NCBI RefSeq assembly: GCF_003412455.1
Contig: NZ_QTJU01000012.1
Coordinates: forward strand, 62,001-126,000
Source: Deminuibacter soli
GTDB lineage: Bacteria; Bacteroidota; Bacteroidia; Chitinophagales; Chitinophagaceae
DNA: 64,000 nucleotides
Direction: 5' to 3'
A model generated the notes under the pieces. That model was not told where the DNA came from and made no database searches. It saw only the letters and a list, made by a program, of their open reading frames with translations. Of the stretch, positions 35,362-45,043 are shown one piece after another; position 1 is the first letter of the stretch, and each line of letters begins with the position of its first letter. The position numbers and the translations under genes were made by a program.

Positions 35362-35934
35362 ATGGCAACTACATCAGATATCAGCCGTGGCATGATTTTG
35401 AAACTGGACGGCAGTCTGTATTCAGTGGTAGAGTTTGGTGAGAACAAAACTGCCCGCGCGGCAGCCAAGGTATGGGCAAAATTAAAAGGCGTTGACAACA
35501 GCCGTACCATTGAAAAAACCTGGAACAGCGGTGAGAACATTTTTCCTGTGCGTGTAGAGAAGAAAACCTTCCAGTACCTGTATAAAGATGATTCGGGTTA
35601 TAACCTCATGAATAATGAAACCTTTGAGCAGATTGCTTTAGGCGAAGAAATGATTGACGCGCCCCAGTTTCTGAAAGAAGGTTCTGAAGTGTATGTTTTC
35701 ATCAACAATGAAACAGAACAACCTATCGGTGCCGAGCTGCCCGAGAAAATTGTAGTGCTGGTTACCTATTGCGAACCGGGTTTAAAAGGTGATACTGCCA
35801 CCCGTGCATTAAAACCTGCTACCATTGAAACAGGTGCCACTGTAAACGTTCCCCTGTTTGTAAATGAGAACGAACTGATCCGCGTAAACACCAAAACCGG
35901 TGAGTACGTAGAAAGAGTAAAAGAAAAAGAATAA
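35362..35934 (+). CDS. efp: Translation elongation factor P, with an altered domain I loop
   Basis: 190 aa from ATG 35362 (MATTSDISRGMILKLDG); the frame runs upstream to 35263 without EF-P character. Domain II and III marks are normal: YLYKDDSGYNLMNNETFEQI, EPGLKGDTATRALKPATIET, VPLFVNENELIRVNTKTGEY. The domain I loop that normally reads KPGKG (or a variant) is here NKTARAAAKVWAKLKG. Ungapped alignment with E. coli EF-P places Lys29 at the modified lysine, but the surrounding Pro-Gly-Lys-Gly is replaced. Relieves ribosome stalling at proline runs. Confidence 0.95.
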   Translation: MATTSDISRGMILKLDGSLYSVVEFGENKTARAAAKVWAKLKGVDNSRTIEKTWNSGENIFPVRVEKKTFQYLYKDDSGYNLMNNETFEQIALGEEMIDAPQFLKEGSEVYVFINNETEQPIGAELPEKIVVLVTYCEPGLKGDTATRALKPATIETGATVNVPLFVNENELIRVNTKTGEYVERVKEKE

Positions 35935-36108
35935 ACCTTCTGGTGATATACTTGTTTGGGGTGGTGCAAACCATCCCTTTTTTCATCCCGTGCCCTATGG
36001 CAAAAAATTGAAAAAAAAGGTGGAATTTTGTCTATTTTACCTATTTTGCCACCCGTTTTCAGCTAAAAACGCCGAGAAACTTACTAAAACCCCAAAAATT
36101 GACGTCGT

Positions 36109-36594
36109 ATGGACTTTAAACAAATTCAGGAGCTGATTAAGATTATCAATAAGAGCAACATCGGGGAATTGAGCATTGAGGAGAAAGAATTTAAGATCAC
36201 TATCAAACAGAAAGAAGACCAGCAGATACAGACCGTAGTTGCTGCCCCCTCAGCTCCCATATACGCACAGGCTCCCGTACAGCAGCTGGCCGCAGCGCCT
36301 GCAGCCGGTTCACTGCCTGCCGCACAGCAACCTGCTGCTGCACCGCAGAAAGACAACCTGATTACCATTAAAAGCCCGATGATTGGTACATTCTACCGTC
36401 GTCCCTCGCCCGATAAACCCATTTTCGCAGAAATCGGCGACGAAATTGCACCCGGTAAAGTGGTGTGCATTATTGAAGCCATGAAATTGTTTAATGAAAT
36501 TGAAAGTGAAGTAAGCGGCAAAATCGTAAAAATACTGGTAGAAGACGCCAGCCCGGTAGAATACGATCAGCCATTATTCCTGGTAGAACCTTAA
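36109..36594 (+). CDS. accB: Acetyl-CoA carboxylase biotin carboxyl carrier protein
   Basis: 161 aa. An N-terminal helical part (IQELIKIINKSNIGELSIEE), an Ala/Pro/Gln-rich linker (about 44-82), and a C-terminal biotinyl domain with the biotin lysine in EAMKLFNE (Lys126). Carries carboxybiotin between AccC and the carboxyltransferase in fatty-acid synthesis. accC follows after 104 bp that contain a degenerate repeat. Confidence 0.95.
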   Translation: MDFKQIQELIKIINKSNIGELSIEEKEFKITIKQKEDQQIQTVVAAPSAPIYAQAPVQQLAAAPAAGSLPAAQQPAAAPQKDNLITIKSPMIGTFYRRPSPDKPIFAEIGDEIAPGKVVCIIEAMKLFNEIESEVSGKIVKILVEDASPVEYDQPLFLVEP

Positions 36595-36596
36595 CT

Positions 36597-36665
36597 GGTT
36601 GATGGTTGCAGGCTGCATTGTTGAATGGTTGCATTAACCATATAACCATCTGTCCATCGAACCAT
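36597..36665. repeat. Degenerate GGTTGATGG / CCATCTGACC repeat between accB and accC
   Basis: GGTTGATGGTTGCAGGCTGC, then TTGAATGGTTGC, then AACCATATAACCATCTGTCC. Same motif family as near 25350 and 25482. The two arms can partly pair. Confidence 0.5.
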
Positions 36666-36698
36666 TACACCGCATTTTCAAATTTTCAAATTAGTTTG

Positions 36699-38039
36699 AT
36701 GTTTAAAAAAGTATTGATAGCCAATCGTGGCGAAATTGCCCTGCGCGTTATTCGCACCTGCAGGGAAATGGGTATTAAAACGGTGGCTGTTTATTCTACA
36801 GCAGATAAAGACAGCCTGCATGTAAAATTTGCGGATGAAGCTGTTTGTATCGGCAAGCCCCAGAGCAGCGATTCTTATCTCAACATTCCCCATATTATGG
36901 CTGCTGCAGAAATTACCAATGCAGACGCTATTCACCCGGGTTACGGCTTCCTGGCCGAGAATGCCCGTTTTGCACAGATTTGCGGTGATCATGGTATTAA
37001 ATTCATAGGCCCCACGCCGGATATGATTAATGCCATGGGCGATAAAATCACTGCCAAGGAAACCATGATTAAAGCAGGCGTTCCCGTTATCCCGGGCAGC
37101 GACGGCCTGCTGCAAAGCCTGGAACAGGCCATTGACCTGGCTAAAAACCAGGTGGGTTACCCTGTTATCCTGAAAGCCACAGCCGGTGGTGGTGGTAAAG
37201 GTATGCGCGTGGTATGGGAAGAAAGTGAGATGGAACGCGCTTACAACACAGCAAAAGCAGAAGCAGCCGCTTCTTTTAAAAACGACGGCATTTACATGGA
37301 GAAATTCGTGGAAGAGCCGCGCCATATTGAAATACAGGTAGCAGGCGACCGTTATGGTACTGTTTGTCACCTCAGCGAACGCGATTGCTCTATCCAGCGC
37401 CGTCACCAGAAACTGGTAGAAGAATCACCTTCTCCTTTCATGACGCCAGAACTGCGCCAGAAAATGGGTGAAGCAGCTATTAAAGCTGCATCGGCCATTA
37501 ACTATGAAAGTGTAGGTACCATCGAGTTCCTGGTAGATAAGCACCGCAACTTCTACTTCATGGAAATGAACACACGTATCCAGGTAGAACATTGCGTAAC
37601 AGAAGAAGTGATCAACTTCGACCTGATTAAAGAACAGCTGAAGATTGCGATGGGTGAAAAAATCTCCGGCCGCAACTACGAGCCACAGATGTATGCCATC
37701 GAATGCCGTATCAATGCCGAAGACCCGTACAATGATTTCCGTCCTTCACCGGGCCGCATCAACACGCTGCATACACCCGGCGGGCACGGTGTGCGTGTAG
37801 ACAGCCATGTATACGCAGGTTATGTTATTCCGCCCTATTACGATTCCATGATCGGCAAGCTCATTACCGTGGCACGTACACGCGACGAAGCCATCGATAC
37901 CATGTACCGTGCCCTCAGCGAATACGTGATTGAAGGTGTTAAAACCACCATCCCCTTCCACCTGCAGTTGATGCAGAACGAAGATTTCAGGAGCGGTAAC
38001 TTCAATACCAAGTTCCTCGAAAGCTTTAAAATGAAGTAA
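36699..38039 (+). CDS. accC: Acetyl-CoA carboxylase biotin carboxylase
   Basis: 446 aa from ATG 36699 ([20 protein letters not shown]); the upstream part of the frame lies in the repeat. ATP-grasp marks: [58 protein letters not shown], and [14 protein letters not shown] with metal and carboxyl ligands. Carboxylates the biotin on AccB with bicarbonate and ATP. Confidence 0.96.
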   Translation: MFKKVLIANRGEIALRVIRTCREMGIKTVAVYSTADKDSLHVKFADEAVCIGKPQSSDSYLNIPHIMAAAEITNADAIHPGYGFLAENARFAQICGDHGIKFIGPTPDMINAMGDKITAKETMIKAGVPVIPGSDGLLQSLEQAIDLAKNQVGYPVILKATAGGGGKGMRVVWEESEMERAYNTAKAEAAASFKNDGIYMEKFVEEPRHIEIQVAGDRYGTVCHLSERDCSIQRRHQKLVEESPSPFMTPELRQKMGEAAIKAASAINYESVGTIEFLVDKHRNFYFMEMNTRIQVEHCVTEEVINFDLIKEQLKIAMGEKISGRNYEPQMYAIECRINAEDPYNDFRPSPGRINTLHTPGGHGVRVDSHVYAGYVIPPYYDSMIGKLITVARTRDEAIDTMYRALSEYVIEGVKTTIPFHLQLMQNEDFRSGNFNTKFLESFKMK

Positions 38040-38064
38040 ACACGTACAACGATAATCTTAAGAT

Positions 38065-38093
38065 AAAGGTCCTGGCTTTGCCGGGACCTTTTT
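38065..38093 (+). terminator. Terminator of accBC
   Basis: Stem AAAGGTCCTGGC/GCCGGGACCTTT (one G-U) with exit TTTTT, 26 bp after the accC stop. Confidence 0.85.
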
Positions 38094-38193
38094 GTTTATA
38101 TATATTGCCCGAAGCTTTAGCCCATATGCCGGAATAAACAGGCAGTGGCGTATGGATTTATGTACATTGCAAGAGCCCATTAAACCGTTGAGT

Positions 38194-38769
38194 ATGCAAA
38201 ATGATATTATTCTTCAAATAGGTAACCGCATTAAGGAAAAGCGAAAAGAGAACAGTATTACCCTGCAGGAGCTGGCAGAATCGGTAGGCGTAACCAAGGG
38301 CCTTATTTCACAGATCGAAAACAACCGCACCGTTCCGTCATTAACAGTACTGCTGAGCATTATAAAGGCCCTGCAGGTTGATTTGAACGAGTTTTTCGAC
38401 AATATCTCCATGAAAGAGGCCGATGAGCCACTGCTGATAAAAGCCAGCCAGTACGAGACGGTAGAGCGCGAATACAAGCAGGGTTCCTATTACAGGCGTA
38501 TTACTTCTTTCAAACAAAACGGCAAACTGGTAGATGTGGTGCTGTACCGCCAGGAAAAAGATGCGCCGCGCGGTTTTGTTTCTACCAATGCCTACGAATT
38601 TGATTATATGATTAAAGGGGCCATGCAGTATACCATCGACGATAAAATATATGTGCTGGAAGAAGGGGACTCTTTTTATTATGATGCCAGGAAACCGCAT
38701 TTAACCACCTGTTTAAGCAGTGACGATTGCACGATGCTGGTATTTTACTTTTTTGACGATCCTTCCTAA
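38194..38769 (+). CDS. XRE-family regulator with C-terminal cupin
   Basis: 191 aa from ATG 38194; longer in-frame starts (38092, 38152) lie over the accC terminator region. Residues about 8-65 form a helix-turn-helix of the XRE type (ITLQELAESVGVTKGLISQI ... TVPSLTVLLSIIKAL). Residues about 115-185 form a cupin barrel (YEFDYMIKGAMQYTIDD, LEEGDSFYYDARKPHLTTC). Such proteins usually sense a small metabolite and control a neighbouring catabolic or uptake operon. The SusC-led locus starts 160 bp downstream in the same direction, so it is the likely regulator of that locus. Confidence 0.88.
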   Translation: MQNDIILQIGNRIKEKRKENSITLQELAESVGVTKGLISQIENNRTVPSLTVLLSIIKALQVDLNEFFDNISMKEADEPLLIKASQYETVEREYKQGSYYRRITSFKQNGKLVDVVLYRQEKDAPRGFVSTNAYEFDYMIKGAMQYTIDDKIYVLEEGDSFYYDARKPHLTTCLSSDDCTMLVFYFFDDPS

Positions 38770-38868
38770 ATGTTAAATAAAATACTTTAAAGTTTAGTGA
38801 TTCTAAAATTAAGCAATTGTTAAGCGCTAAAAGTTTACAATTACTTTACTATTTGTTAACGCCCATTC

Positions 38869-38900
38869 TTCGTCCTTCGGGATAGAGCCGGGTAGATTTG
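38869..38900 (+). promoter_or_regulatory. Promoter of the second susC locus
   Basis: TTCG (38869-38872), 20-bp spacer, TAGATTTG (38893-38900), fitting the Bacteroidota pattern with one -33 mismatch. The leader would be about 25 bases before ATG 38930. Confidence 0.5.
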
Positions 38901-38929
38901 TGTTGTCACCCAACTAATTGACAACACTT

Positions 38930-41900
38930 ATGAATCTGCAACTATCCCAAAGGTTCAGGGCGCCGTTACTTACCGTAATTGCCCTTTTCATGTTCAGTGT
39001 GGTGTTTGCGCAATCTTTCCAGTTAAAAGGGAAGATTACAGACGCTACTTCCAAAAATCCCGTAGCCGGTGCTACCATTGCAAGCCGTGTATCGGGCAAA
39101 TCCGTAGCCACCGGTAATGATGGTGCTTTCAGCATTCCATCTGCCAAAGGTGACGCCTTAACCATCTCTTATGTAGGTTATGATGTGAAGCTGGTGGATG
39201 TAACCGGCGACGCGTTTCTCGACCTCGAAATCAACGCTTCTTCCAAGCAGCTGAGCGAAGTGGTGGTAACCGCTTTCGGTATCAAGAAAGAAACCAGGAA
39301 GCTGGGTTATGCCGTTCAGGAAATCAAGGGTGAAGACCTGGTAAAAGCCAGGGATCAAAACCCGGTTACAGGCTTAACCGGTAAAATCGCCGGTTTATCT
39401 GTAGGCCCTTCTGCCGAACTGCTGCGCAAACCTACCGTTATCCTGCGCGGTAACGAAATAAGCCTGTATGTGGTAGATGGTGTGCCAATTAGCTCAGACA
39501 CCTGGAATATCAGTCCGGATGATGTGGAAACCTACACCGTACTGAAAGGGCCAACTGCTGCTGCCCTGTATGGCGCCCGTGCACAATATGGTGCCATTTT
39601 GATCACGACCAAAAAAGGATTGAAGAAAAAAGGCTTTACTGTTGAGCTGAACTCTACCAACTCATTTGATAAAGGTTTTATCGCTTTCCCACGTACGCAG
39701 GATGAATACGGTCCAGGCGAAAACGAACTGTATGCATTCGGTGACGGTAAGGGCGGTGGCCTGAATGACAATGATTATGACGTATGGGGTCCCAAATTCA
39801 ACGGCCAGCTTATTCCCCAGTATGATGGCAAATACGATCCCAACACCACTTTCACCACTACTTTCCCGGGTGGTAAGGTATGGACAGGTCATATTCAGCC
39901 AACACCGTTTATTGCACGCGGTAAAGACAACCTGAAGCACTTTTTGCGTACAGGTTTCCAAACCACCGACAATATTTCGCTGAGCACTTCGGGTGACAAC
40001 TACAACCTGCGTTTTTCTCTATCGCATTCTTACCAGCAGAGCATTATTCCCAACGAGCAGCTGAACATTACCAACTTTAACATGTACGGCTCTTACAATC
40101 CCAGTTCACGTTTAAAAGTGGAAGGTAGCCTGAACTACAACAGGCAGTATACCCCCAACTTCCCGGATGTGGATTATGGTCCCAACAGCTTAATCTACAA
40201 CATGGCTGTATGGACAGGTGCTGACTGGGATGTGAATGCGCCTGATATCAAAGGCATCTGGCAGCCTGGTAAAGTAGGTACACAGTCTGTTTTTGCCGAA
40301 TACCAGCGTTACCACAACCCATGGTTCATGGTGAAAGAGTGGACACGCGGCCACTACAAAAACGATATTTTCGGTTATGTAGCTGCTACGTATAAAATTG
40401 ACAACCACCTGAACCTGCTGGCCCGTACGCAGATCACTACGTACGACCTGCTGCGCAATGAAAAAATGCCTTATTCCGCCCACCCTTATGGCCGTGAGCA
40501 GAACCAGGGTGATTACCGCGAAGACCGCCGCAGCCTGTTTGAAAACAATACAGACCTGCAGCTGAACTTCAACTACCGCGTGGGTGACTTCCTGGGCCTG
40601 AGCGGTTTGGTAGGAGGTACCGGCCGGTTCTTTAACTACAACTCCAGCTTTACCTCTACCGATTATTTAAGCGTGCCTGGTGTATACAGCTTCAGCAATT
40701 CGCTGAACCCTGTGCAGGCCAGCAGCTTTGCCAGCGATATGCGTGTGTACAGCGGTTATGCATCACTGGACGCCGCACTGGGTAAATATGCAAACATTGG
40801 TTTTACCAGCCGCTGGGATAAATCATCTGCAGCGCCTATCGGTTACCAGTCGTTCTTTTACCCAAGCGTATCCGTATCTACCGTTATCTCTGATTATGTA
40901 AAACTGCCTGAAGCTATTTCATTGCTGAAGCTGCGTGCATCTTATGCGAACGTACGTGCCGATGCTACCAGTGCAGAAGTAGGTACAGCACCGTTCTCAA
41001 CAATTTCAGCGCTGGGCGGTTCACCATCAGGCCACAGCATTACCGATTACCCGCTGGGTTATGGCAACAACTATTTATCACCCTATGGCGGACCTAACTA
41101 TGCATTAATTGCCGCTTACTCGGTGAACAAAAATTACAACAACCAGCCTTCAGCGAGCTATACCAACAATATTTACAACGCCAATATCAAAACCGCAACG
41201 CGCGTAAACTATGAAGAAGGTTTTGATATCCGCTTCCTGAAAAACAGGCTGGGCTTAAGCGCTACTGCATTCCAGTACGTAGATGGCCCGCAAATTCTGC
41301 AGAACACCATTTCTTCTTCAACCGGCTACGGGTACTACTATCTGAACGCGCTGAAAACAAAGAAAACAGGTTATGAAGTATCACTGCAGGGCACACCGGT
41401 AAAAACGAGGACAGGCTTTAACTGGGATGTGCTGGTAAACTGGTCAACCTTCCGTGAAAAATATGACGAGCTGCCTCCGGGACAGCAGTTGTATAACACC
41501 TTCTATAAAAAAGGCGACCGTGTAGATAAATTCTACGGTACTGCATTTGTAAGAACACAGGATGGCAAAATTATCAACGATAACGCAGGCAAACCTTTAA
41601 CAGATTCACGTGCTGCACAGTTCCTGGGTTATTTGAATGCCGATTATGCATGGAGCATTTACAACAAACTGAGCTACCGCGGCCTGTCGATGGGCTTCCA
41701 GTTTGACGGAAGCGTAGGTGGTAAAATGGTTGATTACATGCGCAACAAAACCATGCGCGGTGGCCGTAACATAGAAACTGCAGAAGGTGCACTGGGTGCC
41801 GCCCGTTCAGCCGATAACGACCATGCAGGTGATGCCAACTACAAAGGTGTATATGTAGGTGAAGGTGTGGTATTAACCAGCGGCCAGATTAACTACAACT

Positions 41901-42259
41901 CTACTACCGGTGCTATTGACAATTACAAAGACCTCACGTTTGCGCCCAACAAGAATGTGGCAACCGTACAGGACTATGTAAGTAAATACTACGGCATCGA
42001 CGAATCGAACCTCATGAGTAAAAGCTACGCCAAACTGCGCGAAGTAACCATTGGTTACGATCTGCCTGCAAAATGGCTGAACAGAACATTTATGAGCAAG
42101 GTAACCGTATCGCTGGTAGGCCGCAACCTGATTTACTTCTATGGCGACAAACGCTTTAAAGATGTGGATCTTGACCAGTACAACGGTCCTACCTCGCTGT
42201 CAGTACTGCAATCGCCCACTACCCGCAGGTATGGTATTAACCTGAATGTTGTATTCTAA
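38930..42259 (+). CDS. SusC/RagA TonB-dependent outer-membrane receptor (no STN domain)
   Basis: 1109 aa from ATG 38930 with a signal peptide (APLLTVIALFMFSVVFAQ). It has a carboxypeptidase-like domain (LKGKITDATSKNPVAGATI), the TonB plug (VVVTAFGIKKETRKLGYAVQ, VILRGNEISLYVVDGVPI, DDVETYTVLKGPTAAALYG, AILITTKKGLKKKG) and a long beta-barrel ending in Phe. Unlike the receptor at 5116 it has no STN domain and no ECF/FecR pair. It probably imports the substrate of the phosphonate genes that follow. Confidence 0.95.
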   Translation: MNLQLSQRFRAPLLTVIALFMFSVVFAQSFQLKGKITDATSKNPVAGATIASRVSGKSVATGNDGAFSIPSAKGDALTISYVGYDVKLVDVTGDAFLDLEINASSKQLSEVVVTAFGIKKETRKLGYAVQEIKGEDLVKARDQNPVTGLTGKIAGLSVGPSAELLRKPTVILRGNEISLYVVDGVPISSDTWNISPDDVETYTVLKGPTAAALYGARAQYGAILITTKKGLKKKGFTVELNSTNSFDKGFIAFPRTQDEYGPGENELYAFGDGKGGGLNDNDYDVWGPKFNGQLIPQYDGKYDPNTTFTTTFPGGKVWTGHIQPTPFIARGKDNLKHFLRTGFQTTDNISLSTSGDNYNLRFSLSHSYQQSIIPNEQLNITNFNMYGSYNPSSRLKVEGSLNYNRQYTPNFPDVDYGPNSLIYNMAVWTGADWDVNAPDIKGIWQPGKVGTQSVFAEYQRYHNPWFMVKEWTRGHYKNDIFGYVAATYKIDNHLNLLARTQITTYDLLRNEKMPYSAHPYGREQNQGDYREDRRSLFENNTDLQLNFNYRVGDFLGLSGLVGGTGRFFNYNSSFTSTDYLSVPGVYSFSNSLNPVQASSFASDMRVYSGYASLDAALGKYANIGFTSRWDKSSAAPIGYQSFFYPSVSVSTVISDYVKLPEAISLLKLRASYANVRADATSAEVGTAPFSTISALGGSPSGHSITDYPLGYGNNYLSPYGGPNYALIAAYSVNKNYNNQPSASYTNNIYNANIKTATRVNYEEGFDIRFLKNRLGLSATAFQYVDGPQILQNTISSSTGYGYYYLNALKTKKTGYEVSLQGTPVKTRTGFNWDVLVNWSTFREKYDELPPGQQLYNTFYKKGDRVDKFYGTAFVRTQDGKIINDNAGKPLTDSRAAQFLGYLNADYAWSIYNKLSYRGLSMGFQFDGSVGGKMVDYMRNKTMRGGRNIETAEGALGAARSADNDHAGDANYKGVYVGEGVVLTSGQINYNSTTGAIDNYKDLTFAPNKNVATVQDYVSKYYGIDESNLMSKSYAKLREVTIGYDLPAKWLNRTFMSKVTVSLVGRNLIYFYGDKRFKDVDLDQYNGPTSLSVLQSPTTRRYGINLNVVF

Positions 42260-42279
42260 ACACCATTAACAAGCATAGT

Positions 42280-43884
42280 ATGAAAAAATTAATATACCGG
42301 TTATTGCTGTTGCCTGTAATGGGTACGGTGGTACTAACCACGAGCTGTAAAAAAAGCTTCGACAGTCTTAACTCAAACCCCAACGTGCCTACCACCGTGC
42401 AGCCTTCACTGCTGCTCAACGGCGTGTTGTTTAACATGTACGATGCGCCCTATACCATGAAGGAAAGATGGGGCCAGTACTATTGCTGTAACTACGATTA
42501 TTATGGCAATAACAAATACGATTTCGGCGGTATGGATGATTATTACAACACGCTGAAGAACGTACAGAAAATGGAAGCGCAGGCCATTGCCTATGGCGGT
42601 GAAGCGGTAAACCCGTACGAGGCGCTGGGTAAATTTTTCAGGGCTTATTTCTTTACCAAAATGAGCCTGGAAGTGGGTGATTTGCCCATGAACGATGCAT
42701 TGAAGGGGGAAGCTACGCTTACACCGAAATACAATACGCAGAAAGAGATCTTTATCCAGGCGTTTAAATGGCTCGATTCGGCCAATACCGACCTGGGCCA
42801 GCTGGCGAGCAAGGCAAGCAGCAACACAGCCGAAGGCCAGACACTGAAAGGCGATTTTTATTTCGGCAGCACTTCCAACCCGCTGGCACAGTGGCAGAAA
42901 GTGGTGAATGCCTACAGGCTGCGCCTGCTCATTAACCTGAGCATCAGGGTAGCAGATGCTGACCTGAACATCAAACAGCAGTTTGCGGATATCATCAACA
43001 ACCCCGGCAAATACCCCTTGCTGCAGGATGCCAATGATAACCTCCAGTTTCTCTATATCGCGCCTACCAACCTGTATCCCAACAACAAGAATAACTTTGG
43101 TAACGATGCCCTGCGTTACAATACTTCGGGTACTTACATCGGGCTACTTACTTCTTTAAAAGATCCGCGTGTGTTTGTAACAGCCGAGCCTGCAACAGCC
43201 AAACTGGACAAAGGCATTGCAGCCACCAGCTTTGACGCATTTGTTGGTGCTGACCCCGGCGAAGACCTGGGTGACATGTACAAGGAAACCAATGCAGGCG
43301 TGTACTCACTGCTGAACAGGAAACGTTATTATGATGGTTATACAGGCGAGCCCAGCATACAGGTAGGTTATGCAGAACAGTGTTTCAATATTGCAGAAGC
43401 CATTAACCGCGGCTGGATAAGCGGCAATGCAGAAAGCTACTACAAAACCGGTATGCTTACCTCACTGGCTTTTTACGGTATTCCGCAAACAGGTTCATTA
43501 ACTGTGTACTTCCTGAAAAGAGGTGCCAGCTTGGGTACGTATGACAGCTATACTGTAAACACTGATTTTGCAGCATACTATGGCCAGCCTACGGTTGCTT
43601 ATGCCGGCAATAACCCCGATGGTTTGAAAGAAATATTGCTGCAGAAATACCTGGCATTGTTCCGTCATTCGGGTTTGGAAGCCTACTACCAGAACCGCAG
43701 AACACAAATACCGGTGTTTACCACTGGTCCGGGTACAGGTAACAGTGAGCGTATTCCCAAGCGTTTCCAGTACCCCTCTGCAGAACGTTCGGCCAATACC
43801 ACCAACTATACCGATGCGCTTAAAAACCAGTACAGCGGCAACGATGATATCAACGGTACCATGTGGCTGTTGAAAAGCAACTAA
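42280..43884 (+). CDS. SusD/RagB-type outer-membrane lipoprotein
   Basis: 534 aa, lipobox TTSC with Cys23. It has the SusD-like pattern of the group that begins SLNSNPNVPTTVQPSLLLNG, then EALGKFFRAYFFTKMSLEVGD and WQKVVNAYRLRLLINLS, with a C-terminal EILLQKYLALFRHSGLEAYY. It is the surface partner of the SusC at 38930 (21 bp upstream). It belongs to a different SusD subgroup from the protein at 8728. Confidence 0.93.
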   Translation: MKKLIYRLLLLPVMGTVVLTTSCKKSFDSLNSNPNVPTTVQPSLLLNGVLFNMYDAPYTMKERWGQYYCCNYDYYGNNKYDFGGMDDYYNTLKNVQKMEAQAIAYGGEAVNPYEALGKFFRAYFFTKMSLEVGDLPMNDALKGEATLTPKYNTQKEIFIQAFKWLDSANTDLGQLASKASSNTAEGQTLKGDFYFGSTSNPLAQWQKVVNAYRLRLLINLSIRVADADLNIKQQFADIINNPGKYPLLQDANDNLQFLYIAPTNLYPNNKNNFGNDALRYNTSGTYIGLLTSLKDPRVFVTAEPATAKLDKGIAATSFDAFVGADPGEDLGDMYKETNAGVYSLLNRKRYYDGYTGEPSIQVGYAEQCFNIAEAINRGWISGNAESYYKTGMLTSLAFYGIPQTGSLTVYFLKRGASLGTYDSYTVNTDFAAYYGQPTVAYAGNNPDGLKEILLQKYLALFRHSGLEAYYQNRRTQIPVFTTGPGTGNSERIPKRFQYPSAERSANTTNYTDALKNQYSGNDDINGTMWLLKSN

Positions 43885-43907
43885 ACCAAGGTTTTTCATA
43901 AAGTGTA

Positions 43908-43944
43908 AAGCGAAGCCCTGCGGGGCTTTGCTTACTTCTTTTTA
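43908..43944 (+). terminator. Hairpin between susD and the phosphatase-superfamily gene
   Basis: Stem AAGCGAAGCCC/GGGCTTTGCTT (loop TGC or CG, one G-U), followed by ACTTCTTTTT. It lies 24 bp after susD and 15 bp before the next ATG. The T-run is imperfect, so it may act as a partial terminator or a 3'-end stabiliser that lets susCD be made in excess of the enzymes. Confidence 0.6.
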
Positions 43945-43958
43945 TAACAGTGTATACC

Positions 43959-45029
43959 ATGAAAAAAATCGCACTCTCACTTGCAGTAATGCTTAGCCTC
44001 ACTGGTCTGCATGCGCAGCATAAACAGGCGCAGAACCTGGTAATTGTAACCCTCGACGGCATGCGTTGGGAAGAGGTATTCGGCGGCGCAGACAGCGCAC
44101 TGATTCATGCCTTTACAGAAGACCCCAAAGAAGAAGAAAAGAAGTGGTGGGTAAACGACGCCAATGCGCGCCGCAGCACCTTGTTCCCGTTTTTGTGGAG
44201 CGAAGTGGTTGCCAAAGGCCAGTTGTTCGGCAACCGCAACAAAGGCAGTTATGTGAATGTAACCAACCCATACCGTTTCTCTTATCCCGGCTACAACGAA
44301 ATCTTTACCGGCTATCCTGATACAGCTGTAAACTCGAACGATAAGGTGCTGAACAAAAACACCAATGTACTGGAGTTTATCAACAAACAGAAAGGCTTTG
44401 AAGGCAAGGTGGCTGCGTTTACTACCTGGGATGTGTTTCCCTATATTCTCAACGCACAGCGCAGCGGTATTTATGTGAACACTGATACTGATACGCTGGC
44501 CGGCAATGCAGCCGTATTAAAGCTCACGAACGATTTTCAACGCCTGGCACCGCGCCCCATCGGTGTGCGCCCGGATGTAATTACCTACCTCGCTGCACGT
44601 GAATATTTAAAAGCCAATAAGCCACGTGTGCTGTACATTGCCTTTGATGAAACAGATGATTTTGCGCATGGCGGTTTGTACGATCAGTACCTGAAAGCAG
44701 CACACGCCGAAGATGCCATGATTGCCGATATATGGCACCTGCTGCAGTCAACACCCGGTTATGCCAACAATACGGTGCTACTGGTAACCTGCGATCATGG
44801 CCGTGGCGATAAGATTAAAAAACAATGGCGTGATCATGGTGCCAAAGTGGAAGATGCCGACCAGATATGGATGGCAGCCATGGGCCCCGGTATAAAACCA
44901 TTGGGAGAAGATACGCATACGCAATTGTATCAACGCCAGCTGGCGCCTACCATGGCTGCATTGCTGGGCTTTGATTTTGTGCCTGCACATCCTGTGGTTA
45001 AACCTGTGAGCAATTTACTTGAACAATAA
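43959..45029 (+). CDS. Exported alkaline-phosphatase-superfamily hydrolase (NPP/PhnA-like)
   Basis: 356 aa from ATG 43959 with a signal peptide (MKKIALSLAVMLSLTGLHAQ). Metal-site marks of the superfamily are present: LVIVTLDGMRWEEVFGG (Asp33), a nucleophile region FSYPGYNEIFTGYP with Ser108 where NPP enzymes have Thr, ETDDFAHGG (Asp233, His237), TCDHGRGD (Asp279, His280) and WRDHGAK (His293). It should cleave a phosphate mono- or diester, or a phosphonate, outside the inner membrane. Next to a PhnZ-type gene it may free a phosphonate from a larger molecule; phosphonoacetate hydrolase belongs to the same superfamily but is cytoplasmic. Confidence 0.85.
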   Translation: MKKIALSLAVMLSLTGLHAQHKQAQNLVIVTLDGMRWEEVFGGADSALIHAFTEDPKEEEKKWWVNDANARRSTLFPFLWSEVVAKGQLFGNRNKGSYVNVTNPYRFSYPGYNEIFTGYPDTAVNSNDKVLNKNTNVLEFINKQKGFEGKVAAFTTWDVFPYILNAQRSGIYVNTDTDTLAGNAAVLKLTNDFQRLAPRPIGVRPDVITYLAAREYLKANKPRVLYIAFDETDDFAHGGLYDQYLKAAHAEDAMIADIWHLLQSTPGYANNTVLLVTCDHGRGDKIKKQWRDHGAKVEDADQIWMAAMGPGIKPLGEDTHTQLYQRQLAPTMAALLGFDFVPAHPVVKPVSNLLEQ

Positions 45030-45043
45030 TAACTAAGACTGGC

